Source of the DNA: Acanthosepion esculentum
Taxonomy: Eukaryota; Mollusca; Cephalopoda; Sepiida; Sepiidae
Assembly (NCBI GenBank): GCA_964036315.1
Contig: OZ038511.1
Coordinates: 1,665,126 to 1,729,125 of the forward strand
Length of the DNA stretch: 64,000 bases
Direction: 5' to 3'
The position numbers and the translations under genes are program-made. Shown here one piece after another: positions 43,329 through 55,704 of the stretch (its first letter is position 1; each line of letters starts with the position of its first letter). The notes beneath the pieces are model-generated. The model was not told where the DNA came from. It saw only the letters and a list, made by a program, of their open reading frames with translations, and ran no database searches.

Positions 43329-45857
43329 CAGGCATGTCCAAATTATGGCCCACAGTCAAATTTCATATAGTCCCCATCCTCTGTCATAGAATGTATCACT
43401 TATGGCCTGCCAGGGTTGTCAATCAGAGTATGTAATGTACACACCCATGAAATGCAATTTCATGTTTTACCAAAAGATGGCAGCAGCACTGTGTGGCCAC
43501 CCTTTTCTAAAATGGTGATTGTTAATTTAAAAAAAAGGAAAGTTGATTGTGTGGGCTGCTGCTTCCAAGGACCCCTCTGACCCATTTTGCCAAAAGATTT
43601 GTTTTTTCTTACATTTTTATTGAATTTTCCAGAAGTTTTTTTTTCTTTAAAAAATGTTTTCATTTTTTCCAATATAATATTTTGGTGAAAATGGCTCGAG
43701 CCCCTTTCTAGCAGATTCTAAAATGGTGGCTGTAAATAAAAATCGAAAGTTGACTATGTGGATCACTGCTTCCAGGAGAAGTGGAAATTGGAGTACTTTT
43801 TTTTACTGAAGCATGAAACAACAGTGTTTGCCTAATTTTCCAAGAGACTGTGGCTGGTTATAAGGTATTTAATATCTAGAGACACTAGCAGTGAAATCAT
43901 GCTACTGTATATGACAAACTAACACTGATTGAGCATGGTGAAAAATTAAAGCAACTAGAAGCTATTTTAATGTCACAACTGTACTTTTTCACAAGCACCT
44001 GTGAATCAAATGAAAATGTCACAAAGTGAGCTATGATATGGTGATGTTTATTGTTAAATACTGCAAACTTTTTGTCAAAGGTAAATTTATCAAAGACTGT
44101 GTTATGAAAATGGTGCATAATATCTGTCCCAAGAAGAAGCAGGAGTTTACCAATATTTGCTTAGCTTATAACATTGTAGTGCAGATAAATGAAGATATCT
44201 CATCAGATATTAAAACACAGTTGGTGACCAGATGAGGGAACTTTTTTTGTTAGCCTGCAATGAATGCACAGATGCATCTGACACCATTCAGTTGCTGATT
44301 TTTTTGAGAGGTGTGGATGATGAAATGAATGTGACTGAAGAGTTACTTGACCTTCAGAGCCTTAAGGACCAGACAAGAGAAACAGATTTATTTGGTTCTG
44401 TTAGTTCTGTCACAGATGACATGAAACTACTGTGAAAGTCATTGGGATTATTACAGGTAGTGAACCTGCAATTGCTGGTGAATGAAGATGACTGTCAACC
44501 CTAATCTGAAACAAAGTCTGTGTAGAAGGAGATAAAGCTATAAGACTCCATTGTTTTATTCACCAACAAGCTCTCTGCACTAAATATCTCAAACATGGTC
44601 ATATTATGAAACCGGTGATAAGTACTATTAATTTTATTTGTGCTAATTCCAGTTTAAACAATTTCTACTCAACATCCAGGCTGAATACAGAGATGTTGTA
44701 TATCACAATGATATGAGATAGCTCAGTCGGGGTCTGCACTTCAATGCTTCTACTCTCTCAGGGAAGAAATTGGACAACCAATACCAGAACTATCTGATCC
44801 TGTTTGGCTGACTGATTTGGGGTTTTAAGTTGACATAAAAAAGCATCTGAATGCACTGAACATGAGTTTTCAGGTGCAATTTTTCCAAAGACACTCATCA
44901 CAAAGGCAGCCCAATACACACATTTCCCAGTCATGCAGGAAATAATAACCAGTTTTCCACAGGACAATATCAGTGTGCAAATGAAGAAGTATGCAGCTGA
45001 CATCGCATCTCTGGCTGTGGAGTTTAAACAACACTTTCAGGATGTTGCAGTTATTGAAAAGGAGATCTTGCTTTTCTCCTCCTTTGACCCAGATGATGCT
45101 CTGGATCAGCTGCAGCATGACACCAACAACTCTCTCTTGTGAACTTTTACTGTCAACTGGATAGAGACAGGTTTCAAGAAATTCAAACATCTGCTAAGAA
45201 AACAGCTGAGCTTGTTTGGCTCTACATATTTGTGTGAGAAGTCATTCTTTGGGATGAACTTTAACAAGAAACACATAAGGACAAGAGTAAGTGACTCACA
45301 CCTGTGTAACATTTTGCTCATCAAAACCACTGCCTTTGAACCAGACCTTGCTTACATACTGTAGTCCAGATCTCAGTATCACCTCCACATTAGTGCAGGC
45401 AAATTATTTGTTTTGGTCATCTGAGATGAATAAATTTTAAAATCAGTTATTTATATATATTTGGACTTGTGTCACTCTGTTTTCTACTTAATAAGATGAA
45501 TGTTGGTATTATGTTCTTATTTGTACGTTTGTAACTTAAAAGTTAACAGACAACATTAATTACCAATAATATGTAATGTTCAAGATTGAACTGATATATT
45601 ATAGCTTCCTGGAAGTTCTTTTTTCTCAGACATATTTTACTTCATCTTATATGGGCTTCAGATATGACAGGCTGAGTTTAAATTTATTTGTCATCAATGT
45701 GAAGAAATTAAAATATGCCATTTGCAATAAAATTTTCATAAGATAGTTCATTTGCATTTAATTTTAATGGTTCAAAGAATGCCAAGCAGAATGGTTGGCC
45801 CACATGCATATTTACCTCATCAAATCTGGTCCTCTTTGAAAAAAGTTTGGACACTAA
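43329..45857 (+). mobile_element. nested hAT-type element (GTF2IRD2/ZBED-like relic)
   Basis: Begins CAGGCATGTCCAAATTATGG, directly after the outer Tc1 TIR, and ends ...AAAGTTTGGACACTA, giving a short imperfect inverted match (GTCCAAA/TTTGGAC) typical of hAT ends. No 8-bp target duplication could be confirmed (left flank ATTTAAAA). Carries the transposase relic at 44026-45365. Confidence 0.6.
44026..45365 (+). pseudogene. GTF2IRD2/ZBED5-like hAT transposase relic
   Basis: Frame-broken plus-strand pieces keep the family order: YCKLFVKGKFIKDCVMKMVH then ICPKKKQEF (44056-44150), AMNAQMHLTPF-type remains of the D-E-S-x-D-x-x-D-T-A-Q block (44260), a RRW-like middle, IPKTLITKAAQYTHFPVM and MKKYAADIASLAVEFKQHFQ (44880-45040), then QLSLFGSTYLCEKSFFGMNF and RTRVSDSHLCNILLIKT (45200-45340), the dimerisation region. 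Several stops. Domesticated relatives in vertebrates are known, but this copy is clearly broken. Confidence 0.75.
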
Positions 45858-46009
45858 AATTTCAGTAACAGCAGTGTATTTGCTTTTATTTTCAGTCTTT
45901 CTCCAGGCTCCTCTTACTATCAAAAGTTAAAATTATGATTTGTCTGTCCACAATATATTTTGAAAAATTATGAATATTATGTATGAGAAATATTATATTT
46001 TGTTTTGAC

Positions 46010-46690
46010 CATTAACCAGTGTTGCTCTCAACTGAAAAATCAAGTTAGATCAGTGGGTGCATAGCCATTGAGATACCCATTACAGGTGTGAATAAGCAGA
46101 AAATATTATGGGCAAAAAAGCATAAGAAATGGCCACTGAAAGTGTGACCAAATTTATTGTTGGCAGACAAGTCCAAATTTGAACTTTTTGCTAATAAGAC
46201 TAGAGTGTATATGAGAAGAAAGTCTGAATAATGAATGTGTGGTTTCAACAGTTAAGCATGGTGGCAGTCTGCAGTGGGTGTTTTGGGGAAGAGAGAGTTT
46301 TGATTTAGGTCAAGGAAAACATGAAAAAAGAACAATGTCATTCAATTTTGTAAAGACATGCTGTACCAAATGGTTTATTCATAATTAGGGGAAAAAATCT
46401 CCTTTCAAGAAGACAATGATTCAAAACACTCTTCTAAATTATATCAATTACCCTGAGTTGAAAAAAAAAGAAGAAAAATAGAAGTTTGGAAATTAGGACT
46501 TGGCCACCTCAATTTGCTGACCTCTCTCCTATTGAATTATCATGGAATGAATTAGATAGGAGAGTTCAAAGAGAATCCCTAAAGAGTGAGAGTGAGCTTT
46601 TTCAACACTTGAAGAATGCTTGGGAAGGTCAGCCATCTACATTTTTTCAAGAATTTGTAAAGCAGTAATTAAGGCAAGTGGAGATGCAGT
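46010..46690 (+). pseudogene. Tc1-like transposase, catalytic half, degenerate
   Basis: Motifs in order with stops between: LWAKKHKKWPLKV, LLADKSKFELF (SDES-x-F in live elements), KTRVYMRRKS, VKHGGSLQWVFWG (KHGG-x-x-x-WG), FQEDNDSKHSSKLY (FQQDN-D-x-KH-S: second Asp), and in the open piece 46486-46668 WPPQFADLSPIELSWNELDR (third acidic residue region). The N-terminal DNA-binding half is not recognised to the left; the nested hAT element may have replaced it. Confidence 0.78.
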
Positions 46691-46838
46691 TTTATGATAA
46701 TTTTTTATATTTAAGTGCTTATTTTTCATCAGAATAAAAGCAAATACACTGTAGTTTCTAAAGTTTTAACATTTACGTGAAGAAATATAAAAGTATTTTA
46801 TTTTAAGGTCTTTTTTAAAGAAATGTCAGGTGGACCCA

Positions 46839-46841
<3 letters not shown>

Positions 46842-46910
<69 letters not shown>
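46842..46910. repeat. (TA)n microsatellite
   Basis: About 60 bp of pure TA at the right boundary of the Tc1 element, just before another PLE terminus. Confidence 0.95.
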
Positions 46911-46954
46911 TATAAAACAGAAATAAGAATCAACATTGCCTAGTGTTAATTTCA

Positions 46955-47110
46955 TACCGCAAGTGATGATGTCTGGAAATTACTTTGGATGTGAAACTGA
47001 AAGTCACCAGTCAGTGCCGATTCCTATGTCCACACTGTTGATATCTAAAAATGTTCTATCTCTGATATTGGGTACTCTTTCCCCATAAATGTAACAAATT
47101 TTAAATATAT
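46955..47110 (+). repeat. PLE terminus with decayed hammerhead motif
   Basis: It matches the terminal sequence of the other PLE copies: GTCACC, AGTCAGTGCCGATTCC, TATGTCCAC, then TCTATCTCTGATATTGGGTA and CCCCATAAATGTA. Upstream is a possible core, GTGATGA (46963-46969, CTGATGA expected), with GAAAC at 46993-46997. The first C of CUGANGA is G, which should abolish cleavage. No PLE coding sequence is attached. Confidence 0.5.
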
Positions 47111-47114
47111 ATTG

Positions 47115-47655
47115 GCCAAAATATGTTTGTAAATATATTTTGAACATAAAACCTTACATTTAAGGCTTAATCTTAAATATGTACTTTTAAATACACCCTA
47201 CTGTTTCTATATTTCAGGTTTCAAACTGAAAATACACAAGCTTACATGATTTCTGAAATTTTTTCTGTCTGAGATAAAAGTTGTTATAAATGAATGAACA
47301 AAAATATATTTCTCCATGGTCTTTGCTAAAAATTTCACTTAATTACCTCTTGACTCTAAATACAAATCTTGAGGTATATAAACACTAACATAATTATTTG
47401 CAATAGATACTTAAATCCACAATAATTTCTTTGTCAATTTCATTCCATTCCAGGTTACATATAACTGTAAAACCACATCAGACTGGTCCAGCCATTTATT
47501 TGATTTGCCTGTATTATTCATTTACGTATGAAAATGCATTGGCTCCATGTTGTTTTATATATGATTAAATATGTATAATTCTCTGCACAGAAGGAGATTA
47601 TGTTTTAAAAAAAATATTTGTTTTGTAAAATAAATGCTTTTTTTTTCATCATTAT
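47115..47655. other. non-coding, AT-rich
   Basis: Nothing recognisable between the PLE terminus and the RTE fragment. Confidence 0.5.
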
Positions 47656-47660
47656 AAATT

Positions 47661-48330
47661 CAGTAAATATATAAAAATAGAAAGGGGCATAAGACAAGGA
47701 TATGTTTTCACCAGACTTATTCAACCTGTACAGTGAGGCAATTATAGAGAATTAGAAGTCTTACCAGGATTCATTATTGGCAGCCACAATCTTAACAATA
47801 TAAGATATGAAGATGAAACAGTGTTGATAGCAAACAACAAGAACTCCTACAGAAGTTAGTAAAGGAGAGTGTGAATAAAGGACTAAACATCAATTGTAAG
47901 AAGATAGAATGCATGATTGTTAGCAGAAAGAACAGCCAAACATGCAAATTACAAATTGGAGATACCAAACAAGTACAACAATAAATATATCTGGGAAGTA
48001 GTTTAACAGAGGGAAAATGTGATATTGAAATTGCAAGGTACACTGGGATAGCGAAAGATGTCATCCAAAATCTAAGCAATGTATTAAGAATCATGAAAAT
48101 TTTGTTAGAAACATAGAAAGGAGTACTTCAGTGAATGCTGGACAATCTCCTCAAAGATGAAAAAGAGACTTGAAAGTATAGAAATGTGGTTCTATAGAAC
48201 GCTGTTAAGAATGTCATGGACTGAACATTTCAGCAAGGACAAACTTTTTGAGAAAATGAAAACAAAAAGGATAATTATACTTAACCTACACATAGAAGAA
48301 AAAGTTTATAGAATTATTGATGTATATGTG
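47661..48330 (+). pseudogene. RTE-like LINE fragment 1
   Basis: Reads KIERGIRQGYVFTRLIQPV, then NNIRYEDETVLIANNK (YADD box of the RT, here YEDE), NCKKIECMIVSRKNS, IGDTKQVQQYIYLGSSLTEG, and the open piece 48157-48351 with MKKRLESIEMWFYRTLLRMS then WTEHFSKDKLFEKM. The order equals that of fragments 2 and 3. Frame breaks and altered catalytic acids show it is dead. Confidence 0.78.
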
Positions 48331-48616
48331 TACATATGTGCAAGTGTATAATTGTTATTACTGATGCATGCTTAGAAATATTAGTTTCCAATCTATGTAT
48401 CTGTCTCTGGACCATTGATCATGTATATATACATATATAATCAACCATATGTTAATGTGATGAAATAGATATTTGTTTTTTGCAAGATTACTTGAATGTA
48501 GGAACTCATGTTTTTGCATGTGCAATTGTTTTTATAAGCTAGAAAGGATATATTATTGCACATATGAGTGTGTGTCCTCAGAAATTAATTTTAGTTAATG
48601 TGTGATAGCCTTTATA

Positions 48617-49555
48617 AGGGTTGACTGAAAATTTCATAGACTGACTAAAAAGGATTGATGCTAGAGTTGTGAAATCCTGCCTGCATTAATTGCAGGTCTT
48701 TTTATTAATAACTGCTTTGTTTTTTTCCAGGTTAACTGACATCTGACTGTTCAAAGAAGACTTCAAAAGTAACTTGTTGTGACTTCTCTTAAAAATGGAC
48801 AAAATTTGACATTGTGGTGTTATCAAATACCTGCAGAAAAAGGGTTTAGCACCTAAATGCTTCATGCTGATATAGTTACTACATTACATATGACACGCCA
48901 GCTTTACCAACAGTGAAAAAGTGAGCAGCTGAATTTACGAGGGGAAGAAAGAGTCTTGAAGATGATCCAAGGTCTGACCATCCTACAACTACCACTAACA
49001 AGGAAAACATTGACTGTGTTAACCACATGGTGATGGATGACAGGCAATTGACTATAAATCAAATAGTCAAGTATTGTGTTCATAAATTTGAACCAGACAA
49101 ATCATGCAGTTGAAAGCCACTTCCTTACCTGCTCCAAACAAGGCTAAGGTTGTTTCATCTGCCGGGAAGGTGATGGCCTCAGTTTTTTTTGGATGCAAAA
49201 GGCATTGTGTTTATTGACTATCTTCAAAAGGGCCACACCATCAATAGAAAGTAATATGCCAACTTTCTAAGGCAGCTACAAAAGACTATTAAGATCAGGA
49301 AAACTGATGAAAGGGATCTTGTTTCATCAGGACAACATTCCAGGGAACTCCTTGTTTTAATGGATGCTGTGTGTGAGTGTGTCTTTGAACTGGTTGATCA
49401 CCCTTCCTAGTCTCCTGATTTGACTATTATCTGAAAAAACACTTGGCTGGAAATCAGTATCACAGTGATGATGACATCATATCTGCTGTTGATGACTTTC
49501 TAGGTCTAGCATCACTTTTTCGTAGTCAGCCTATGAATTTTTTAGCCCACCCTCG
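48617..49555 (+). mobile_element. deleted mariner element with degenerate TIRs
   Basis: Left TIR AGGGTTGACTGAAAATTTCA and the inverse of the right end AGGGTGGGCTAAAAAATTCA match at 16 of 20 positions, and TAGACTGACTA/TAGGCTGACTA continues the match. TA is present at both edges (48615-48616, 49556-49557). Inside, frame-broken transposase: EDDPRSDHPTTTTNKENID-like remains, KVMASVFFGCKRHCVY, GILFHQDNIPGNSL (second Asp), ELVDHPS and DDDIISAVDDFLG. The region encoding the first catalytic Asp is deleted, which accounts for 0.94 kb instead of 1.3 kb. A different subfamily from the mariner at 16.8 kb. Confidence 0.78.
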
Positions 49556-49889
49556 TATATATGTGTCAACACATTTAAAAATGGCTGGAATTTTATGATA
49601 ATATTTGTACATGCATTCAAAAGATATGTTCCTTTTGAGATATTTTCTCATGTGATCATATAAATGTTTTCATATATATTCTACTACCAAATGATGCCTT
49701 CATATAAATACTTATTTTCATTTAGGAACTTTTTGCAACAACTATGTTTGCTCTAGCTTATTCTAACAATGATTGTTCATAACTTTATTCCTATATACAC
49801 AAAAATGGATTATTTTTTTATCTAAATATATTTATATATATATATAAAAGAATTCCATAAATACCTTAACAGTATACCTATACAAACAA

Positions 49890-50945
49890 ATATTAACTTG
49901 AAGGATTTCATGCAAAATGCTATCAGAAAGAGCAATAAAAATGCAGAAGGATATATGCCTGCATTTTATAGATTAAGCAAAAGCATTTGATGAATATGTT
50001 ACAAAGAACTGTTAGGTAACATTGACATATGTGGAAAAAACATTAGAATAATCCTGAACCTATAATGCCTGCATCTAGATAGAAAATGAGTTCAGTAAAT
50101 ATACAAAAATAGAGAGGGGCATAAGATAAGTATGTGTCCTCATCAGACTTATTCAACCTATACAGTGAGGCAATTATAGAGAATTATAAGTCCTACCAGG
50201 ATTCACTATTGGCAGCCACAAACTTTATAATAAGATATAAAAGTGATATGATGTTAATAGAAAACATAGAACGCAAACTACAATAACTCCTACAGAAGGT
50301 AGTGAAGGAAATTGCGAAAAAGAACTAAACATCAATTTCCAGAAGATAGAATGCATGACTCTTAGCAAAAGGAACAGTCTAACATGCAAATTAAAAATTG
50401 GAGATACCAAAATCAAACAGGTACAACAATTTAAATATCTGGTAAGTGTTTTAACAGAAGAGAGAGAGTGCGACACTGAAATCTGAAGGTGCATCGAGAT
50501 AGTGAAAATAAGCATAGTATTAAAAAATAGAAAAGTCTTGTTAGCAAAGAGAAAAGTGTACTAAACTGTTATGTAATATGTGAATGCTAGACAATTTCCT
50601 CAAATATGAAAAAGAGACAACAGAAATGTGGTTCTACAGAAAGATGCTGAGAATATCATGGACTGAACATGTGAGCAAGGAGAAAGTTTTAGAGAAAATG
50701 GACATTTGTACTTAACATCAGGAAGAGAAAATTGAGATTTTTTAGGGTACATAATAAAGAAAGAGGGCTTGGAAAATTTGATACTCACAGCATAATCTAC
50801 ATAGAGACCATGAATGGCAGAACAAGGCTTAGAAGAGATGGCAAAAAGACAAAATTTATTAAGAGCTACAAAGGATAGGAAATTGTTGAGAGCCTGGATT
50901 GCCAACATCTTGAAGGGACATAGCACATAAAAAAGGAGAATAGCT
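49890..50945 (+). pseudogene. RTE-like LINE fragment 2
   Basis: Longest of the three copies. It starts in the RT before the palm (EGYMPAFYRLSKSI, corresponding to D-x-x-x-AFDR) and contains the R-G-I-R-Q-G-C-like block, LIENIERKLQ remains of the YADD region, NFQKIECMTLSKRNSLTCKL, IKQVQQFKYL, and the C-terminal MWFYRKMLRISWTEHVSKEK. It is continuous with fragment 1 in wording, so the same subfamily. Several stops and frame changes. Confidence 0.78.
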
Positions 50946-50949
50946 TTGC

Positions 50950-51600
50950 ATCTTGCTTAAGCACACACAAATATCAGGATAATATATGTCTGTGTATAAA
51001 TCTATAAATTGTTGGAAGATCACTATTTGTTCTTTGTTTAATGTAATGAGAAGTTTCTCTAATCTGATTTATAATGGAATATGTCAATTTTAACTGATAG
51101 ATTTCTTTACATAACTTTATAATAATCCACTATATTCCATCTTTCATGTGAATTGATGACGCATTTTTGTAAAAATGTATACATTAGTGTCTCTTAGTGG
51201 ATCATAGCAAATTATTGCAAGAATTACTATCTTCTTGCATGTCTTGTTTAAGTTTTTTAACATTTAAATTTCTGAATAAAATACTTTCAAGTTGAAATTT
51301 TCATTGAAGAAAGTTTGAAAAGATTTTTAGTTTTGCCTGCCTGCATGCATGTACAGACTCATTCTCACAATGGTTCATTCACTTAATGATGTCTCCACAT
51401 CAGAGATCACATATGGGGACCTCCTTTGTAGGCCTAGTATAGAAATGAATATGATATGCAATCCATTAATGAAGAATGAAAGAAAAATGACAACAAGTCT
51501 TCAAAAGTAGCAGCAACTACTGCTACAGTAGAAAGTAGAAGCATCAGCAGCATTCATCAGCAGGAAAGTTAGTTTTAAGGCTTCAAGTTTTCTACTCAGA
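50950..51600. other. non-coding
   Basis: No sustained coding frame or repeat recognised. Confidence 0.5.
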
Positions 51601-51604
51601 AGTA

Positions 51605-51945
51605 TCTTACAGGACAATAGCCTAGTGGATTAAATTGTAGATTCATGAATTTGATGACATAGCAAGTGTGAGTTTAATCTCTAGGCCAGGCAGTGCATAA
51701 CTGGTGGAAATGGAGTGAACAGTACTAAATAAGATCTAGATGAGATATCCCTAGTCATGGTCAGTAGAATAAGAAAATCAACTCCCATAGAATAAAGGAT
51801 TCAGTTTGAAATTCCTTGAAGATTACCTAGATCAACAAGCACCTAATAAAGGCTGAAGGGTAGAATGGCCAAATATTGGGAAATCAACAACAAAGATGAG
51901 GACAATAGTCTGCATGTAAATAATACAGAAGTCATGTCTCTTAAA
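51605..51945 (+). repeat. tRNA-derived SINE, third copy
   Basis: tRNA-like head: AATAGCCTAGTGGATTAAAT (A box) and, ~45 bp later, GTGAGTTTAATCTCTAG (B box). The body end reads ACAACAAAGATGAGGACAAT then AGTCTGCATGTAAATAATAC, homologous to the 3' part of the inverted SINE pair at 37-38 kb. More diverged than that pair. Confidence 0.75.
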
Positions 51946-52119
51946 ACCTTAGAGAATGGGATTACTACTTGCGGCATCTTATATAAAATAAAAGAGATTA
52001 TTAAAAAAAATTTTAATTTATTTTTTAAGATGATTACTTTTGTTCATTATCATCTCATTTCACTAAATCTTTTTCAAAGAGATCACTAAGTGTTAGTCTA
52101 GAATAATACAGTACAGTCA

Positions 52120-52810
52120 GGATAATTCAAGGTCATATATCTTCTCATTTCGACTATTCTCCACACTACCTACACCTGATTCTTCTTTTATGTGCCATGC
52201 CCCTTCAGGACACAGGTGATCATGGCTCTCCATAAGTTTTGTCTTTTTGTTATTTCTCCCAGACTCTGTTCTGCCATCCACTTTCTTGAGCCCATTAAAT
52301 ATGTCACGCATTACTTTCCCTCTTTCCACCCTGTGAGTATCATATTTTCCAATCCCTCCTTTCTCATTTCAGCTGCCTCTTTCTGATCTTAAGTATAAAT
52401 TTCCTCTCCAAAACCTCATTGTTGCTCAGATGTTCGGTTTGTGGTATCCTTAGCATCCTTCTGTAGAACTATCTCTCTGTTGCCTTGAGTCTCTTCTTCA
52501 TCATTAAGGATACTGTAAAGGAGGACAGATATCACATAGCAATTCAATACTCTTTTCTTTGTTACCAATGAAGACCTCTTGTCTTGTAATACTCTGCCTA
52601 GCTTTTGGAATGCATCTTTGGCCATCCCAAAATATTTTGGAGTGTTGCATTTACCGTCCTCCATCAGAACACTTCCCAGATATTTAAATTTCTGCACCTG
52701 CTTGATTTTAGTGTCCACAACCTGTAAATCACATTTTGGGCTCATCTTTTTGCTGATAACCATGCATTCTCTCTTTTAGTAGTTCATGCTTAGTCCCTTC
52801 TTCTCACTCT
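52120..52810 (-). pseudogene. RTE-like LINE fragment 3
   Basis: The minus-strand frame 52416-52763 reads MVISKKMSPKCDLQVVDTKI, KQVQKFKYLGSVLMEDGKCN, MAKDAFQKLGRVLQDKRSSL and VTKKRVLNCYVISVLLYS. Then a frame change leads to the conserved end (GKVMRDIFNGLKKVDGRTES at 52260-52329). This is the part C-terminal to the RT palm. It opposes fragments 1 and 2 in orientation. Confidence 0.8.
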
Positions 52811-52814
52811 TCTT

Positions 52815-53610
52815 ATCTTCATTTAGAAATTTTCTTATATTAGTGGATGGTTTGTCTTGAAATAATAAAGAAAATTCAATCAAAAGCAACATCATGCTTG
52901 GATTATTCATTCAACATTGAAATCCTTAGAAATTTGCATCAAGTATCAATATGAGATATTACAAAATTTTGGCTTAATTTGCATCTATGGTAAATTTCAA
53001 AATATTGAAAACATGTGTATACAATTAAAATCACCATACTTAAATAGGTAGATAATAAAGATCTTCTGGTACATTTTCCAAAGTTTGTTATCTTAATTAT
53101 TTATTTCTTGAGTGATTTAAAAATGTTTTTCATCAGGCAGCGAAATAAGTTCTTTCTTATCTTTATCCGTCATTTGGGATGCATCTGAATTGAAGAAAAA
53201 TGCAACTTTAATGAGTTTCCATTCATTTATCTTAAAAGGCTAAAGAAACAACCAAAAAGATTTGTGAATATTCAAATGTAGATAAAATATATTTCTGAAA
53301 TATTCTTGTTTTCCAAAGGTATAGAATTTAAAACACATTTACTTATATACATAAAATGGAAAATATATGTAATTTGAGTTCCAGAAATCTTTCATGCTTT
53401 CCATCACATTGTAAATTCATTGAATCTTCCAACAGAAAAGCAGATCTAAGGAAAAATCAAGATTGATCAATGACTGCAAATAAGGCTGGTTGGAAGTTTC
53501 TTAGTATGCATTACACACAGCTTTTTATTTTTATAGTCTATATGGATTTTATACATCAAAGTACTTGCAAATTTGCAATATCCAAATAGTATAATTGCTT
53601 ATATTCTTAA
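52815..53610. other. non-coding, AT-rich
   Basis: Nothing recognised. Confidence 0.5.
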
Positions 53611-53614
53611 AATT

Positions 53615-55700
53615 TATTTCACCCCAAGCAAGACAATAATGCCACTAAGATGTAAAGGGTTAATGAGTGTGAAAAAATATTAGAAAAAAACATTATTGAG
53701 AGAGAAAAATAAAAGAACAGGAATTAAGAAGGCAAAAAATAACAATTGACATTACAATTAAATTTTTGAAGATTAAAGTTGACTGGAAAGCAAGTAGCCA
53801 AAAAAGAGTTCCACAAGTGAGAAGTGTGAGAGAGAAAACTATTAACATAGAAATTATCTACACCTACAGTTACATCTAGTCATTTTAACTGTAAAATGAT
53901 GAGACCTAACTGCCAATCTAGTACTGTGCTTAAATTTGTGAAGTTCATTTACCAAAGAGAAAATCTCATCAGAACAATTACCATGTAAATATTTATATAA
54001 TAAGCATAGGAAATCTGCATTAAAGTGACTGAAGCATAGATCCCAAATCAGGACTGATAACATTGCAGATTTTTTTAAGAATCTCTAAATGCATATTTGA
54101 AGCATCAGACCAGATGTAGCAGCAATATTCAATGCATAGACTAATAAATGTATAAGATAGATTCTGGCAAGAGAAATTGTCTAGCATCACACAATGAACA
54201 AACTTTACTAGCAACGTACCTCGCCATTGTTTCAATATAATCTTTCCACTTCATGTTAGTGGAAAATATTAGCCTGAGAAGTTGCAATAAGTCACTTTTA
54301 TGGAGGTTAACATCAGATATACTGATGGAAAATAAAAAAGGTTCTCCAAGATGATTAAAAGAGAGCAGTTTCATTTTGGGGCATTCAAATTAACAAGTTA
54401 TTTCTTGCCTGAGTTAACAAAAGATTGTAGGTAATTTTTTATATCAGCCAATTTAAATTAATCAAACTTACCATTAAGACAGGAGTAAATAGTTGTGTCA
54501 ACATCTTAGATACATGGTTGAAACTGATGATATAGGGAAGATTATTGATGAAAATTAGGAACAGTGTTGCTTCAAGGTTAGAGACCTGGGGGACACCCAA
54601 ATTAATGCAAAGAAATTTAAAAGAGTGGCCATTCAAGATTTCATTTCATGAAAGACTGAATCAGATGAAAAATGTCCAGAAATAAAATAACCTTTCAAGT
54701 TTGCGAAGAAGACCAGAATGTCAAACCCCATCAAATGCCTTTGCAATATCCAAAGTAACAGCCTGAGCTTCACCACCCATATCAAAAGCATAATAGTGTC
54801 TTTTAACAATAACCATTAATACATCAACAGTTGACCTAGAGAAACAAAAGCTATATTGCTTGTCTGAAAGAGGATCCTAGAAGGTGTGATGCTTAAACAA
54901 TTCAGGGTTGATTAAAGCCTCTAGTATTTTGCTAAGAAGTAGATGGCTAATAGCCTGAGAGAAGAATTAGATAGTTCATTAATGTTCTGGAAGTACAAAA
55001 GTGGATTTCCAGCAAGGAGGAAGCAGCAAGGTATTTATTGTAGAGTTTAAGGAGAACAGAAGCTAGTTCAGCAGCTCATTCCTTAAAGACTATTGCAGGG
55101 ATATCATCAAGTTCATATTCTTTGTGGAGATCCAATTTAGAGATTATAGATAGCAGAAACCATAGATGGAGTTATATGCATATTATTCAGTAGAGACTCT
55201 GTCCTAAGTGGAAAATCAGGTAAAGATACTCCAGATGATTCAAGAGTAGTAATGGAAGAGAATTTACAAGCAAAACATTTTGCATTATGAGTGAAAAGAG
55301 GAAGGATAAAAAAACTTATTTAAACACTCTGTTACAGATCTGCCAATAGTCATAAACTTGTTAGAGAATATATGTTGCCTTATTCTGTTACAAAGACTTT
55401 CAGGACACATTATTACAAGCAGACAAAATGAGATATATCTTGTGATTGGAACTATTACATTATGATAGCCAGAAATAGTTATTCATGTGGGCTATAGGAA
55501 CTGAAAACTTAGGACTTACTAAAACACAGTGAACAAAAACCAGCAAATGACATAGCTGTGAAAAATTCATAGTAGGCTTCAAGAAACTTGGAATCTGTAG
55601 ATTTCCACTCATCATTTAGGCTATGAGACTTTGATTTCCAAATGAAATACAAAATTTACTTTTAACTCTAAAGAAGACTTTGGACCACTGAGCAATTGTC
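53615..55700 (-). pseudogene. CR1/Jockey-type LINE, RT to 3' end, degenerate
   Basis: Reading the minus strand from the right: VTLDIAKAFDG (RT block with catalytic Asp, ~54740), then LCINLGVPQVSNLEATLFLI, FINNLPYIISFNHV (54439-54636), KWKDYIETMARYVASKVCSL then PESILYIY (54141-54374), LCIEYCCYIWSDASNMHLEI (54020-54235), and RLAVRSHHFTVKMTRCNC (53854-54063). The terminal sequence TTGCTTGGGGTGAAATAAAT is at ~53615-53640. The YADD box was not found. Many stops. Same family as 39000-39465 and the tail at 27318. Confidence 0.72.
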
Positions 55701-55704
55701 CTCT

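Larger units (their letters stand above)
43249..46843 (+). mobile_element. Tc1-type transposon carrying a nested hAT-type relic
   Basis: The left end has AAGGTTTGGGGCCACTCTGC, ATTTCTTTGAAAAACACC, TTAAAATAAGATATTTTTGT. The right end, inverted, has TGTTTGGGTCCACCTGACAT, TTCTTTAAAAAAGACC, TTAAAATAAAATACTTTTAT. They align over ~60 bp as imperfect TIRs, and a Tc1 transposase relic (46010-46690) lies just inside the right TIR. The 3.6-kb total is explained by ~2.5 kb of other transposon inserted near the left TIR. AT microsatellites border both ends. Confidence 0.75.

Noticed and set aside
47400..47520. Possible further M13 exon after a CAG at 47452
   Set aside because: Translation does not match the expected D-Q-x-G-L-x-LP region of the family and no donor site fits.
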